Assembly (NCBI GenBank): GCA_902578815.1
Contig: CACHEI010000021.1
Location: forward strand, 1-41,260
Reading direction: 5' to 3'
Origin: an uncultured SAR116 cluster alpha proteobacterium
GTDB lineage: Bacteria > Pseudomonadota > Alphaproteobacteria > Puniceispirillales > Puniceispirillaceae
DNA: 41,260 bases
Positions 34,427 through 40,637 of this stretch are shown one piece after another. The position numbers and the translations under genes are program-made. Every line of letters begins with the position of its first letter. Within the stretch, counting starts at the first letter, position 1. The notes under the pieces were generated by a model, which was not told where the DNA came from, did no database searches, and was given only the letters and a program-made list of their open reading frames with translations.

Positions 34427-34796
34427 TTCGAAGATCCTTTTTTAAAAAAGATTTTTAAGCAAAAAATCCTTTTTCAAAAGTTACATAGCGTTCTTAGGTT
34501 TATCCATCTTAGTACTTCATTTGATTTATTTGAGCCTTCAAAGTTAGTTTCATGCCATCCCAAAAAATGAGCATGTTGACTTTTGGTTACTAAAACAATA
34601 GACGATCAAAAAAAAACCCATTTTTTGACCTTTGATCATACCTTTTTAGGACTATTAAATTTCTGGATATCTGTCGCTTTTGGAATAAAAATTGTTCACT
34701 AAAATATTGTATTTATTGATAATAATTAGTTGCAAATAAACTTATACACGAGCATCATCTTTAGAGTTTTTAAAGCTCAATGAGAGTATTTTTGAC
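34427..34796. promoter_or_regulatory. Divergent control region, operon versus DMT transporter pair
   Basis: This A+T-rich region has no gene and separates the nine-gene minus-strand operon from the plus-strand EamA genes. Promoters for both must lie here. I could not assign -35/-10 boxes with confidence. There is no obvious known riboswitch core (no glycine or SAM consensus seen). Confidence 0.5.
34445..34474. promoter_or_regulatory. A+T-rich hairpin in the leader of the operon
   Basis: Read from the minus strand, AAAAAGGATTTTT and AAAAATCTTTTT pair over about 12 bp with one bulge and a short loop, 20-50 bases before the GcvT-like start codon. It might slow translation or be a weak attenuator. 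The low G+C makes it uncertain. The 370-base region to 34796 is a divergent control region shared with the DMT gene. Confidence 0.4.
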
Positions 34797-35744
34797 ATGA
34801 TCTCTGACGACTTCCGGGGTGCTTTGTTCATCCTAGCTGGGATGTTGATTTTTAGTGTTCAGGATGTGCTAATTCGGCAATTGTCAGATGGAGGATCATT
34901 GCTTCAAGTTCTGACGATGAGAGGAGTTCTTGGAGCGTTAGTGATTTCAATTTTCGTTAAACTTACTGGAAGAAAATTAATGATATCATCTTCTTATCCA
35001 TTTCTTGCAGTATCCCGGGTTGTTTTATTTTTTGTAGGTTTTTTGTGTTTTTATTTTGCTTTAAGCCATATAAGGTTGGCGGAGGCGACAGCATTGTTTT
35101 TTGCGAGCCCACTTTTTATTACTGCAATTTCAAAAATTGTATTGAGAGAGACAGTCGGCATATATCGGGTTGCTGCAATGATAGTTGGGTTTATAGGGGT
35201 AATCCTTATTGTCCAACCGTCGCCCGACGAATTTGATGCTATAACCATTTTCCCTCTTTTCACAGCTTTGACCTACTCTATTTCAATGATGATTGCGAGA
35301 TACACTAAGGAAAAAGACACAGTTTGGCAGCAAATGCTCCATCTTTACATTGGATCAGCATTGTTTGCAGGAGTCGCCAGCCTTGTATTGTATGTACTCG
35401 GGTTAGATGAGTTTGATCTTCCTTCGTTGGGATATATCGTCCGACAATGGAGTTTTTCAGACAGCCATGTTTTGTCTATAATCTGCATTGTGGCGATAAT
35501 TGGAAGCACTGGAATGCTTCTTTTGACATCTGCCTACAGAATCGGCAAACCGTCAGTAGTTGCGCCATTTGAATATTCACTATTATTCCTCGCAGGGGCT
35601 TGGGGCTTTTTCCTTTTTGGAGAGGTGCCAAACGCTTATTCAATTTTTGGCATGGTGTTAATTGTCTCGAGCAGCCTTTTTATATTTGTCAGAGAAGCAG
35701 TACGGAAAAAACCATTTACAGTTAAGACCAGCTTGAGAACATAA
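34797..35744 (+). CDS. EamA/DMT-family transporter
   Basis: This 315-residue inner-membrane transporter has about ten helices in two EamA repeats. Hallmarks are FILAGMLIFSVQDVLIRQLS, a FALSHIRLAEATALFFASPL first-repeat segment, RETVGIYRVAAMIVGFIGVI with LIVQPSP, and in the second repeat AYRIGKPSVVAPFEYSLLFL with FGEVPNAYSIFGMVLIVSSS. It is a relative of S-adenosylmethionine/amino-acid metabolite exporters, but the substrate cannot be named. It is followed after about 80 bases by another EamA gene. Its last ~130 bases recur at 36747, the trace of a duplicated unit. It is divergent from the hydantoinase operon and could export a product or by-product. Confidence 0.88.
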   Translation: MISDDFRGALFILAGMLIFSVQDVLIRQLSDGGSLLQVLTMRGVLGALVISIFVKLTGRKLMISSSYPFLAVSRVVLFFVGFLCFYFALSHIRLAEATALFFASPLFITAISKIVLRETVGIYRVAAMIVGFIGVILIVQPSPDEFDAITIFPLFTALTYSISMMIARYTKEKDTVWQQMLHLYIGSALFAGVASLVLYVLGLDEFDLPSLGYIVRQWSFSDSHVLSIICIVAIIGSTGMLLLTSAYRIGKPSVVAPFEYSLLFLAGAWGFFLFGEVPNAYSIFGMVLIVSSSLFIFVREAVRKKPFTVKTSLRT

Positions 35745-35895
35745 GCTTTATCCTCACCGGTTGAATAACAAAGCGAGATCTAAGTTATTTTCACTGCTTT
35801 GTCAGAGGGAGGGAATTGACAGTCATGACGCTTGAAATTTATCGGCGAAATAATATCCGAGCAATGCTCTACATGTTTTTCGGCATGTTTTTCTT
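35614..35895. repeat. Tandem-duplication repeat, copy 1
   Basis: About 280 bases covering the end of the first EamA gene, the intergenic region and the start of the second. Copy 2 lies at 36747-37030 in the same orientation with clear but diverged identity (FGE(V/M)PNAYSIFGMVLIVSSS, then GCGAGA(T/C)CTAAGT). Confidence 0.85.
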
Positions 35896-36706
35896 TTCTA
35901 TTGCAGATGCACTGTCAAAATTTTTAACCGGGTCCCTACCCCCAATGCAAATTGCTTGGGCAAGATGGCTGGTTCTATTTTGTTGTGTGGTTGTCTTCAT
36001 TTGCTTTCGGGGGATCAAAATTCTCAAGACAAAGCATCCTTTTCTTCAAATTTTCAGGGGTGTAACAGTTGCCCTTACCGTAGCATTTTTCACTATTGGT
36101 TTATCTTTTGTACCTTTAGCTGATGCTGTTGCCATAACCTTTATCACACCAATTATTGTAACGATCCTAGGTGCCTATCTACTTGGCGAACGGGTGGGAA
36201 AAAGGCGTTGTGCTGCAGTAATAATCGGTTTTTTTGGCACATTAATGATCACGCAGCCTAGCATTGAAAATTCTAATCTAGGACTTTTATTTCCATTTCT
36301 AGCAGCCCTGTTTTTTGCAATAAGGCAAATTATCTCTCGTCGGGTAAGCTACAACGATGATGTGCAAACAACAGTCGCTTACACAGCACTAACTTCATTT
36401 CTTTTGCTATCCGTGTGCTTACCCTTTTTCTGGATAGAGGTTCCATCTAAATTGGATGCAATTATGCTACTCTCGTTGTCTGCATTCTCGGCTCTAGGTG
36501 AAATCTTCATCATTTATGCATTAAGTATTGGGCTGGCGGTTGCTTTAACTCCGATCCATTACACCATGATCATCTGGGCAGTGCTGTATGGTTATTTTTT
36601 CTTTGAGGATGTTCCAGGTATCTCAATGATTTTCGGCACAGTTGTCGTAATATTTTCCGGAATTTACATTGCGCATCGTGAGCACAGATTATCACAAGAG
36701 CATTAG
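35825..36706 (+). CDS. EamA/DMT-family transporter
   Basis: From ATG 35825 the product is 293 residues with about ten helices. Motifs are MLYMFFGMFFFSIADALSKF, LPPMQIAWARWLVLFC, IGLSFVPLADAVAITFITPI, GERVGKRRCAAVIIGFFGTL and LAVALTPIHYTMIIWAVLYG with FFEDVP. It is distinct from its upstream neighbour but of the same superfamily. The two probably act together or derive from an old duplication. The decayed third copy at 36959 keeps the ATG at the same place, supporting ATG 35825 over the TTG at 35816. A GGAGGG site lies upstream. No substrate can be given. Confidence 0.87.
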   Translation: MTLEIYRRNNIRAMLYMFFGMFFFSIADALSKFLTGSLPPMQIAWARWLVLFCCVVVFICFRGIKILKTKHPFLQIFRGVTVALTVAFFTIGLSFVPLADAVAITFITPIIVTILGAYLLGERVGKRRCAAVIIGFFGTLMITQPSIENSNLGLLFPFLAALFFAIRQIISRRVSYNDDVQTTVAYTALTSFLLLSVCLPFFWIEVPSKLDAIMLLSLSAFSALGEIFIIYALSIGLAVALTPIHYTMIIWAVLYGYFFFEDVPGISMIFGTVVVIFSGIYIAHREHRLSQEH

Positions 36707-36746
36707 AAACCTTGTTGCGCTCTGGGCCCAAACTGACAAACAACTC

Positions 36747-36878
36747 ACTTTTGGAGAGATGCCAAACGCTTACTCAATTTTTGGCATGGTGTTAATTGTT
36801 TCAAGCAGCCTTTTTATTTTTGTCAGAGAAACAGTGCGGAAGAAACCACTTGCTGTCAAGACAAGCTTGAGGACATAA
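36747..36878 (+). pseudogene. C-terminal remnant of an EamA gene
   Basis: The frame encodes FGEMPNAYSIFGMVLIVSSS and LFIFVRETVRKKP, ending LRT then stop. It is nearly the same as the end of the transporter at 34797-35744. The rest of the gene is gone; it abuts the stop of the second EamA gene (36706) by about 40 bases. Confidence 0.85.
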
Positions 36879-36958
36879 GTTTTATCCTCGCCGGTTAAGA
36901 AATAAAGCGAGACCTAAGTGATGCTCACTGCTTCGCCAAAAGGATGGAATAAATAGCC

Positions 36959-37030
36959 ATGGGTTTGGAGATCTATCAGCAAAATAAGGTCAAAGCCATG
37001 CTTTGCATGTTTATAGGCATGATTTTTTAA
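36959..37030 (+). pseudogene. N-terminal remnant of the second EamA gene
   Basis: From ATG 36959 the frame reads MGLEIYQQNKVKAMLCMFIG followed by MIF and a stop. It matches the first 23 residues of the gene at 35825 (MTLEIYRRNNIRAMLYMFFG). The copy was cut here. An AGGATGG site is still present upstream. Confidence 0.8.
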
Positions 37031-37083
37031 AACTCACATAAAATTTGTGTTTCGCTGATTAGAGCGACATGAGGCACCCTCGC

Positions 37084-37196
37084 CTAGACCATTAAAACGA
37101 AAAGGCCAACAACCAAACCAACGAGCAAAAATTCATTCCCCTGCCTCCAACCACCTAAAAACGCCAAAGGCCCAGGGCGCCAGCACTACCACCCAT
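37084..37196 (-). pseudogene. Possible remnant of a tiny glycine-rich membrane protein
   Basis: On the minus strand ATG 37196 gives MGGSAGALG; after one shift of frame the reading continues PLAFLGGWRQGNEFLLVGLV and then VGLFVLMV and a stop at 37084. The end is a convincing membrane helix. The single shift suggests a recently broken small gene. No family is recognised. Confidence 0.3.
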
Positions 37197-37290
37197 AACC
37201 CCGCCCCTCTAATCTAAAGACGACCTGTGCCTGCAACCCGCATCAGTAATCCCGGTCTGTGGAGTGTGATGCTCTGTTCGTTGGTCCTCG

Positions 37291-37398
37291 GAACTCGAAC
37301 CTCGGTTCAGACAAGATTGCAGATAAGGTTTTGATAGTTGACCATATGTAGAAAAGCGATAAGCTATCGGTGTTTCGCATTTCATCGATTGAGACGGT
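37291..37398. repeat. Dispersed repeat A, copy 2
   Basis: Counterpart of 3571-3660: a TCGAACC word, then TTGCAGATAAGGTTTTGATA, (A/T)GTTGACCATATG / TTTGAGCATATG, and (T/A)AAGCTAT. It sits about 260 bases past the decayed EamA copy. Confidence 0.7.
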
Positions 37399-37454
37399 AG
37401 CCTTTTTTAAGCTTTGAGATACTAGTTCATCTTCATAGGCCGACGGAGGATTTA

Positions 37455-37780
37455 ATGTCTTCAGCAGGTTTTACCAATGTTTCGGTTCAAAAATTCGCGT
37501 CTGAGGGTGATATGGCACTATTTGGATGCAACTGCGATGAACACAGGGAATTAGTTTAAAAAAAGCTTGGTCAACGTGGTCTTCTTTCATTTACTGCACA
37601 CAAGATTGTGAACCGAGATCAAGATTTGACACGTATATACATATTTGAATACGAAAGTGCCGAAGCGCTGCAAGCATGCCTTCCTATTTGGAAAAACTTG
37701 AGACTGCATTGTTCGGAAATATCGCGATGAAGCTCACTGCCTACCGTGGCGTTCAATCCGCTCGATGGACACGAAATTAG
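37455..37780 (+). pseudogene. Broken small protein gene related to that at 40296
   Basis: A strong ribosome site (CGGAGGA) precedes ATG 37455. The frame reads MSSAGFTNVSVQKFASEG, meets TAA at 37558-37560, continues as KKLGQRGLLSFTAHKIVNRD and LTRIYIFEYESAEALQACLP, then shifts frame into KLETALFGNIAMKLTAYRGV. The pattern (strand, helix, IFEY strand, helix, strand) matches the product of the gene at 40296 (IIFEYRDQEAYTKCQKLL; TTKVVGSRGVVVHEF). It is inactivated by one stop and one frameshift. Confidence 0.6.
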
Positions 37781-37789
37781 GAGAATTCC

Positions 37790-38002
37790 ATGTCAGAGAC
37801 CGAGGCAAAAAAGACTGCAGCAAAGATGGGTCTCTACCTTGTCTCACCTGAACAAAAGCCAGCGATCAAGTGGCCAACCCGCCCAACGGATGCGCTGCCT
37901 CAGGAAGGCCAATATAGTTACTATGCTCGTAAGTACATGGGAGCCCAGTCTGCCCAATCTACACCTAAGACAGCACTAATAAATAGTGAATCGGATGTTT
38001 GA
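37790..38002 (+). CDS. Small protein, short paralogue of the coiled-coil gene at 9950
   Basis: The 70-residue product begins MSETEAKKTAAKMGLYLVSP and holds EGQYSYYARKYMGAQ, the same module as the first 50 residues of the protein at 9950-10318. The coiled-coil half is replaced by a short Ser/Thr-rich end. A GGAG site lies just before ATG 37790. Its stop overlaps the next gene's start by 8 bases, so the two are co-translated. Function is unknown; the conserved ARKYM module and the tie to a zinc-ribbon protein hint at a shared role. Confidence 0.65.
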   Translation: MSETEAKKTAAKMGLYLVSPEQKPAIKWPTRPTDALPQEGQYSYYARKYMGAQSAQSTPKTALINSESDV

Positions 38003-38162
38003 CCAACAAGAACAAGCCACCAAGGAGCCGATGCTGCAACCGCGCTGTCCATGTTGTGGCAGGCCAGAGACAATCATTTGGGTTCACGGACTTGGACAAT
38101 GTGTTCATTGCAAGATGAATGTGATGCCATGCTGTGACGGTGCTCAAGAGGACGGTGAATAA
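37995..38162 (+). CDS. Zinc-ribbon protein, 55 residues
   Basis: The frame from ATG 37995 overlaps the previous gene by 8 bases. The product has two zinc knuckles, CPCCGRPE and CVHCKMN, spaced by a short hairpin (TIIWVHGLGQ), plus a CC pair near the end. These four knuckle cysteines should bind one zinc. It is soluble and small enough to be an adaptor or nucleic-acid binder. No known family can be assigned. The overlap with the upstream gene indicates translational coupling. Confidence 0.65.
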   Translation: MFDQQEQATKEPMLQPRCPCCGRPETIIWVHGLGQCVHCKMNVMPCCDGAQEDGE

Positions 38163-38181
38163 AAACACTTTTAGGCATATA

Positions 38182-38197
38182 TGGTTTCAGGCGAAAC
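38182..38197. terminator. Weak hairpin past the zinc-ribbon gene
   Basis: GGTTTC and GAAACC form a perfect 6-bp stem with a 4-nt loop, 20 bases after the stop. There is no T-run, so a terminator role is uncertain. Confidence 0.3.
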
Positions 38198-38313
38198 CAA
38201 TTAATTGATGCTGAAGGGTTGCTGGCATTCAGTTAACTTTTATGTCTTACTTATACAACGAAATCTATGTTGGTATTACTTGAATTTAAGATGGCTGGTG
38301 ATAGCGTGGCAAA

Positions 38314-38508
38314 ATGAAAGAAAGAAAACGCCGGATTTGGGTCTCACTGCTGTGGTCAAGCCTCGTGATCTTGATGTACGTAAACGATAGTCGACGAAAA
38401 TTCGAGCAAAGTGATGAGAGTATTTCGGTGTTGTCGGTCTTCATAATTCTTTCAATTGCAGGTGTTGTCGGTCATTTTTTAATCAACCGAAGTCTCAAAC
38501 GAGACTAG
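38314..38508 (+). CDS. Small two-helix membrane protein
   Basis: The 64-residue product starts with a basic stretch (MKERKRR), has a hydrophobic helix (about 8-22, IWVSLLWSSLVILMYV), a charged loop (NDSRRKFEQSDES) and a second helix (about 38-57, SVLSVFIILSIAGVVGHFLI), ending in a basic tail. This follows the positive-inside rule with both ends in the cytoplasm. No family is recognised. The ribosome site is weak. The next gene starts within 70 bases, so they may be co-transcribed. Confidence 0.5.
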   Translation: MKERKRRIWVSLLWSSLVILMYVNDSRRKFEQSDESISVLSVFIILSIAGVVGHFLINRSLKRD

Positions 38509-38577
38509 GTTTTCTTAATGAACTCGTTTAGTGAAAATTTCGGTTTCACTTCTTTTTGGACCCTGGAGCTTGAGACT

Positions 38578-38946
38578 ATGATAGAAACCCCAACCAGAAT
38601 TATCGGCCTTGTTATTGTTTTAGGCGCGGTTGTTGCCGCGATTAACTATGGAGGGGGACAGGAAAAATTCCTAGATATACCATCTTTATTATTAGTAGCT
38701 ACAATTGGGGTCGGTAATGTGATCGGGGCAAAGGGTGACAACAGTATACTTACGAAATTTGGTGACGGTTGTGTAAGAGGAGGTTGGATCGGTTTGTTAA
38801 TCGGCTTTATCCTAATTATTGACGCCCCGATCTTTGCATCAATGAACGTCCCCGCTTTGGGTGCCGCGATGTCGGTGGGTATGCTCCCGTTATTTTACGG
38901 CTACACTCAAATTTTTATCAACGCATCTAGATTGAGAAAGTATTAA
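38578..38946 (+). CDS. MotA/TolQ-like small membrane protein
   Basis: From ATG 38578 (GGAG 8 bases upstream) the product is 122 residues with four hydrophobic helices. The first half (RIIGLVIVLGAVVAAINYGG, then LDIPSLLLVATIGVGNVIGA) recalls the N-terminus of MotA-type channel proteins. The second (GGWIGLLIGFILII, then PALGAAMSVGMLPLFYGYTQ) recalls their last two helices. The large cytoplasmic domain between is missing. It may therefore be a minimal relative of proton-channel subunits. There is no partner MotB/TolR gene. The frame is also open from ATG 38518, without a good ribosome site. Confidence 0.5.
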   Translation: MIETPTRIIGLVIVLGAVVAAINYGGGQEKFLDIPSLLLVATIGVGNVIGAKGDNSILTKFGDGCVRGGWIGLLIGFILIIDAPIFASMNVPALGAAMSVGMLPLFYGYTQIFINASRLRKY

Positions 38947-39074
38947 ACAAAAACAAAAAATCGACCGCTTAATCCTTTTTTGAAATTGGTACTTTTAGGA
39001 AAGAGGTGGGGCCTATTTGCCCGAGTAAGGGGCCGGCGGGTTAATCTTAGGTAATAGGTCCTCTGCTCTGAGAT

Positions 39075-39740
39075 GCGGGCGTTCTCGTCTGCGAAGGCAG
39101 TCATCAACCTTGTCATCAAAAAAATGGCCTATCAGTGACCAATGTGTTCAGCGGCACCTTCATTCCATAGAATGAGATAATGAATAAACGATTGCCAATC
39201 CCTGCCGAAGATCTGGTAAAGCTCCAGCAGGAATGTATGGCTTTTGATGATAAACCGCGCTGGTTAGTCACACTCACCAGTAATACTGGAATACGCCGGT
39301 CAGAAGCCTACGGCTTGCAGGCTTGCAATATCCATCTGGAGAGCTGCACGCCTCAAATCAACCTTGTCGAGCATCCCTGGCGGAGATTCGAGGCCTCATC
39401 CAATAGGAGACAGGTGCTGCTGGTGGGGGCATCACTCTGAGCAGCGCACAGAAACTTGGACACCGATTTTGCGCTCGTCTTCACCAAATACTGCGAAGCC
39501 AAGTGCAATGCGAACTCTGCCAGCGCGGCACTAGACAAATGGCTTAAGCCACGGGTAGCGGATGGATTTGTCATCCACTCCTTCCGACACAGTCTGCGAG
39601 AACGCCTCCGTGCGATTGAATGCCCCGCAGACAAAATCGATGCCATTGGTGGTTGGACGAACGAAAGCTTTGGTCATCAATATGGCTAAGGACACAGAAT
39701 TACTGTCACGCGTTGGTGAATGAAGATGTCAAGGGCCATG
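39075..39740 (+). pseudogene. Tyrosine recombinase (integrase), longest remnant (copy 4)
   Basis: The most complete of four copies. Pieces in order: a core-binding-domain segment (AKAVINLVIK, then in another frame NVFSGTFIP, a stop), LPIPAEDLVKLQQECMAFDD, the first catalytic Arg in NTGIRRSEAYGL, HPWRRFEASSNRRQVLLVGASL, then a TGA where the family has Trp (SLWAAQ). After another shift come FTKYCEAKCNANSASAALDK, VIHSFRHSLRERLRAIECPA with HxxR, IDAIGGWTNESFGHQYG and a stop. At least two frameshifts and three stops make it dead. It shows what the other three 3' fragments came from. Confidence 0.88.
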
Positions 39741-40295
39741 GTCCAAGAACCGTGATCCGAGAAAAACAATCACTTGGATCATGAAATACAATTCCAGGAA
39801 CGGTTCGACAAACATGGGTTACAAACGTAGGCCAAATAGATCGCTGGGCTGTAGTTGCTTTTGCCCAAGACTTGTTCCATCTCAAGCAGTCAGCAATATG
39901 CTTGTCACCCTCAGGAGTATGTAATTAGGTATTAAATTAGATGTGATTTTTATTTTTCTAGGAAGCCTGATTGAAACACAAACTCCTATTCCAGAGAGTT
40001 AATCTCTTGGAAACAATCACTCGAATCACGGTCCACGGACCTTCAAGCTTTGAACGTGGTGCCAAGGAGCATCGAACCCAACCCCTTGGCAAAACTTTTC
40101 ATGATAAAAACAATGCGCTAAATTAGCCTGACACCGTAATGTGGGTTCTATAGAGTCTAGCGATCCAAACGCTCTTGTCAAAGCGCGTGTGACTCAGGTG
40201 TGACCGAAGGTAGTTAGAGTGGTCTTCTGGACGACAAAGAAGACCTTGCTAGGTCTGGATAATCAGCGATTTCGAATATGCGGTTGAAGTGTAAA
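39741..40295. other. Gap with recombinase-flank repeats and a hairpin
   Basis: No gene. The first ~50 bases match those past recombinase copy 3 (GTGATCCG, then AACA(A/G)TCA). A related stretch lies at 40010-40042 (GGAAACAATCACTCGAATCA, then TCCACGGACC). At 40060-40091 is the hairpin listed separately. Confidence 0.6.
40060..40091. repeat. Perfect inverted repeat with 16-nt loop
   Basis: The arms TGCCAAGG (40060-40067) and CCTTGGCA (40084-40091), loop AGCATCGAACCCAACC. On the minus strand the loop reads GGGTTCGATGC, close to that of the hairpin at 7844-7873 and to a tRNA T-arm. Confidence 0.65.
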
Positions 40296-40637
40296 TCAGT
40301 TGTTGTAGTTTTCAGAAATGAATTCGTGCACCACAACACCTCGTGATCCAACAACTTTAGTTGTTAAGCCTTCTACCGCTGGGAGGTAATGCTCCTCGAG
40401 GAGCTTTTGACATTTGGTGTAAGCCTCTTGATCACGGTACTCGAAAATGATGCCAACTCGATGCGATTGCTCTTTGTTCCATATTTGTGTTACCACTCTC
40501 CTCAACATACCAGCGTCTGTGAATAGTTTTATGATCTCCGGTGTAAAGGCTTTTTCTTGCCTAAGGAGATAAAGTTCAAGTTGCTCTTTGGTTGCAAAAT
40601 CACGGGTGGAGTAATTGATCATTGATACGTTTGTCAT
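40296..40637 (-). CDS. Small ferredoxin-fold-like protein of unknown function
   Basis: The 113-residue soluble protein has an N-terminal strand (MTNVSMINYSTRDF), a helix with Gln/Glu (ATKEQLELYLLRQEKAF), and IIFEYRDQEAYTKCQKLLEE. It closes with a strand TTKVVGSRGVVVHEF. The alternating pattern suggests a dimeric alpha/beta barrel like the DUF3764 and DUF3303 products in this window. A broken relative lies at 37455-37780. The ribosome site before ATG 40637 is weak. Function is unknown. It is alone on its strand. Confidence 0.6.
   Translation of the reverse strand: MTNVSMINYSTRDFATKEQLELYLLRQEKAFTPEIIKLFTDAGMLRRVVTQIWNKEQSHRVGIIFEYRDQEAYTKCQKLLEEHYLPAVEGLTTKVVGSRGVVVHEFISENYNN

Larger units (their letters stand above)
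36747..37030. repeat. Tandem-duplication repeat, copy 2
   Basis: Same-strand counterpart of 35614-35895 at an offset of about 1,133 bases. It holds the end of EamA-1, the intergenic spacer and the first 23 codons of EamA-2. Confidence 0.85.
37031..37454. other. Gap with repeat A copy 2
   Basis: Apart from the possible membrane-protein remnant on the minus strand (37084-37196), the stretch holds repeat A copy 2 at 37291-37398 and the leader of the next gene with a strong CGGAGGA site. Confidence 0.5.

Noticed and set aside
34427..34796. Glycine or SAM riboswitch before the GcvT-like gene.
   Set aside because: No consensus core of either was seen in the leader; only an A+T-rich hairpin.
38205..38390. 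Plus-strand frame of 61 codons.
   Set aside because: It overlaps the better membrane-protein frame at 38314 and has no ribosome site.
7844..40091. CRISPR-like repeats.
   Set aside because: The hairpins are single, far apart and differ in arms; there is no regular spacing and no cas gene.
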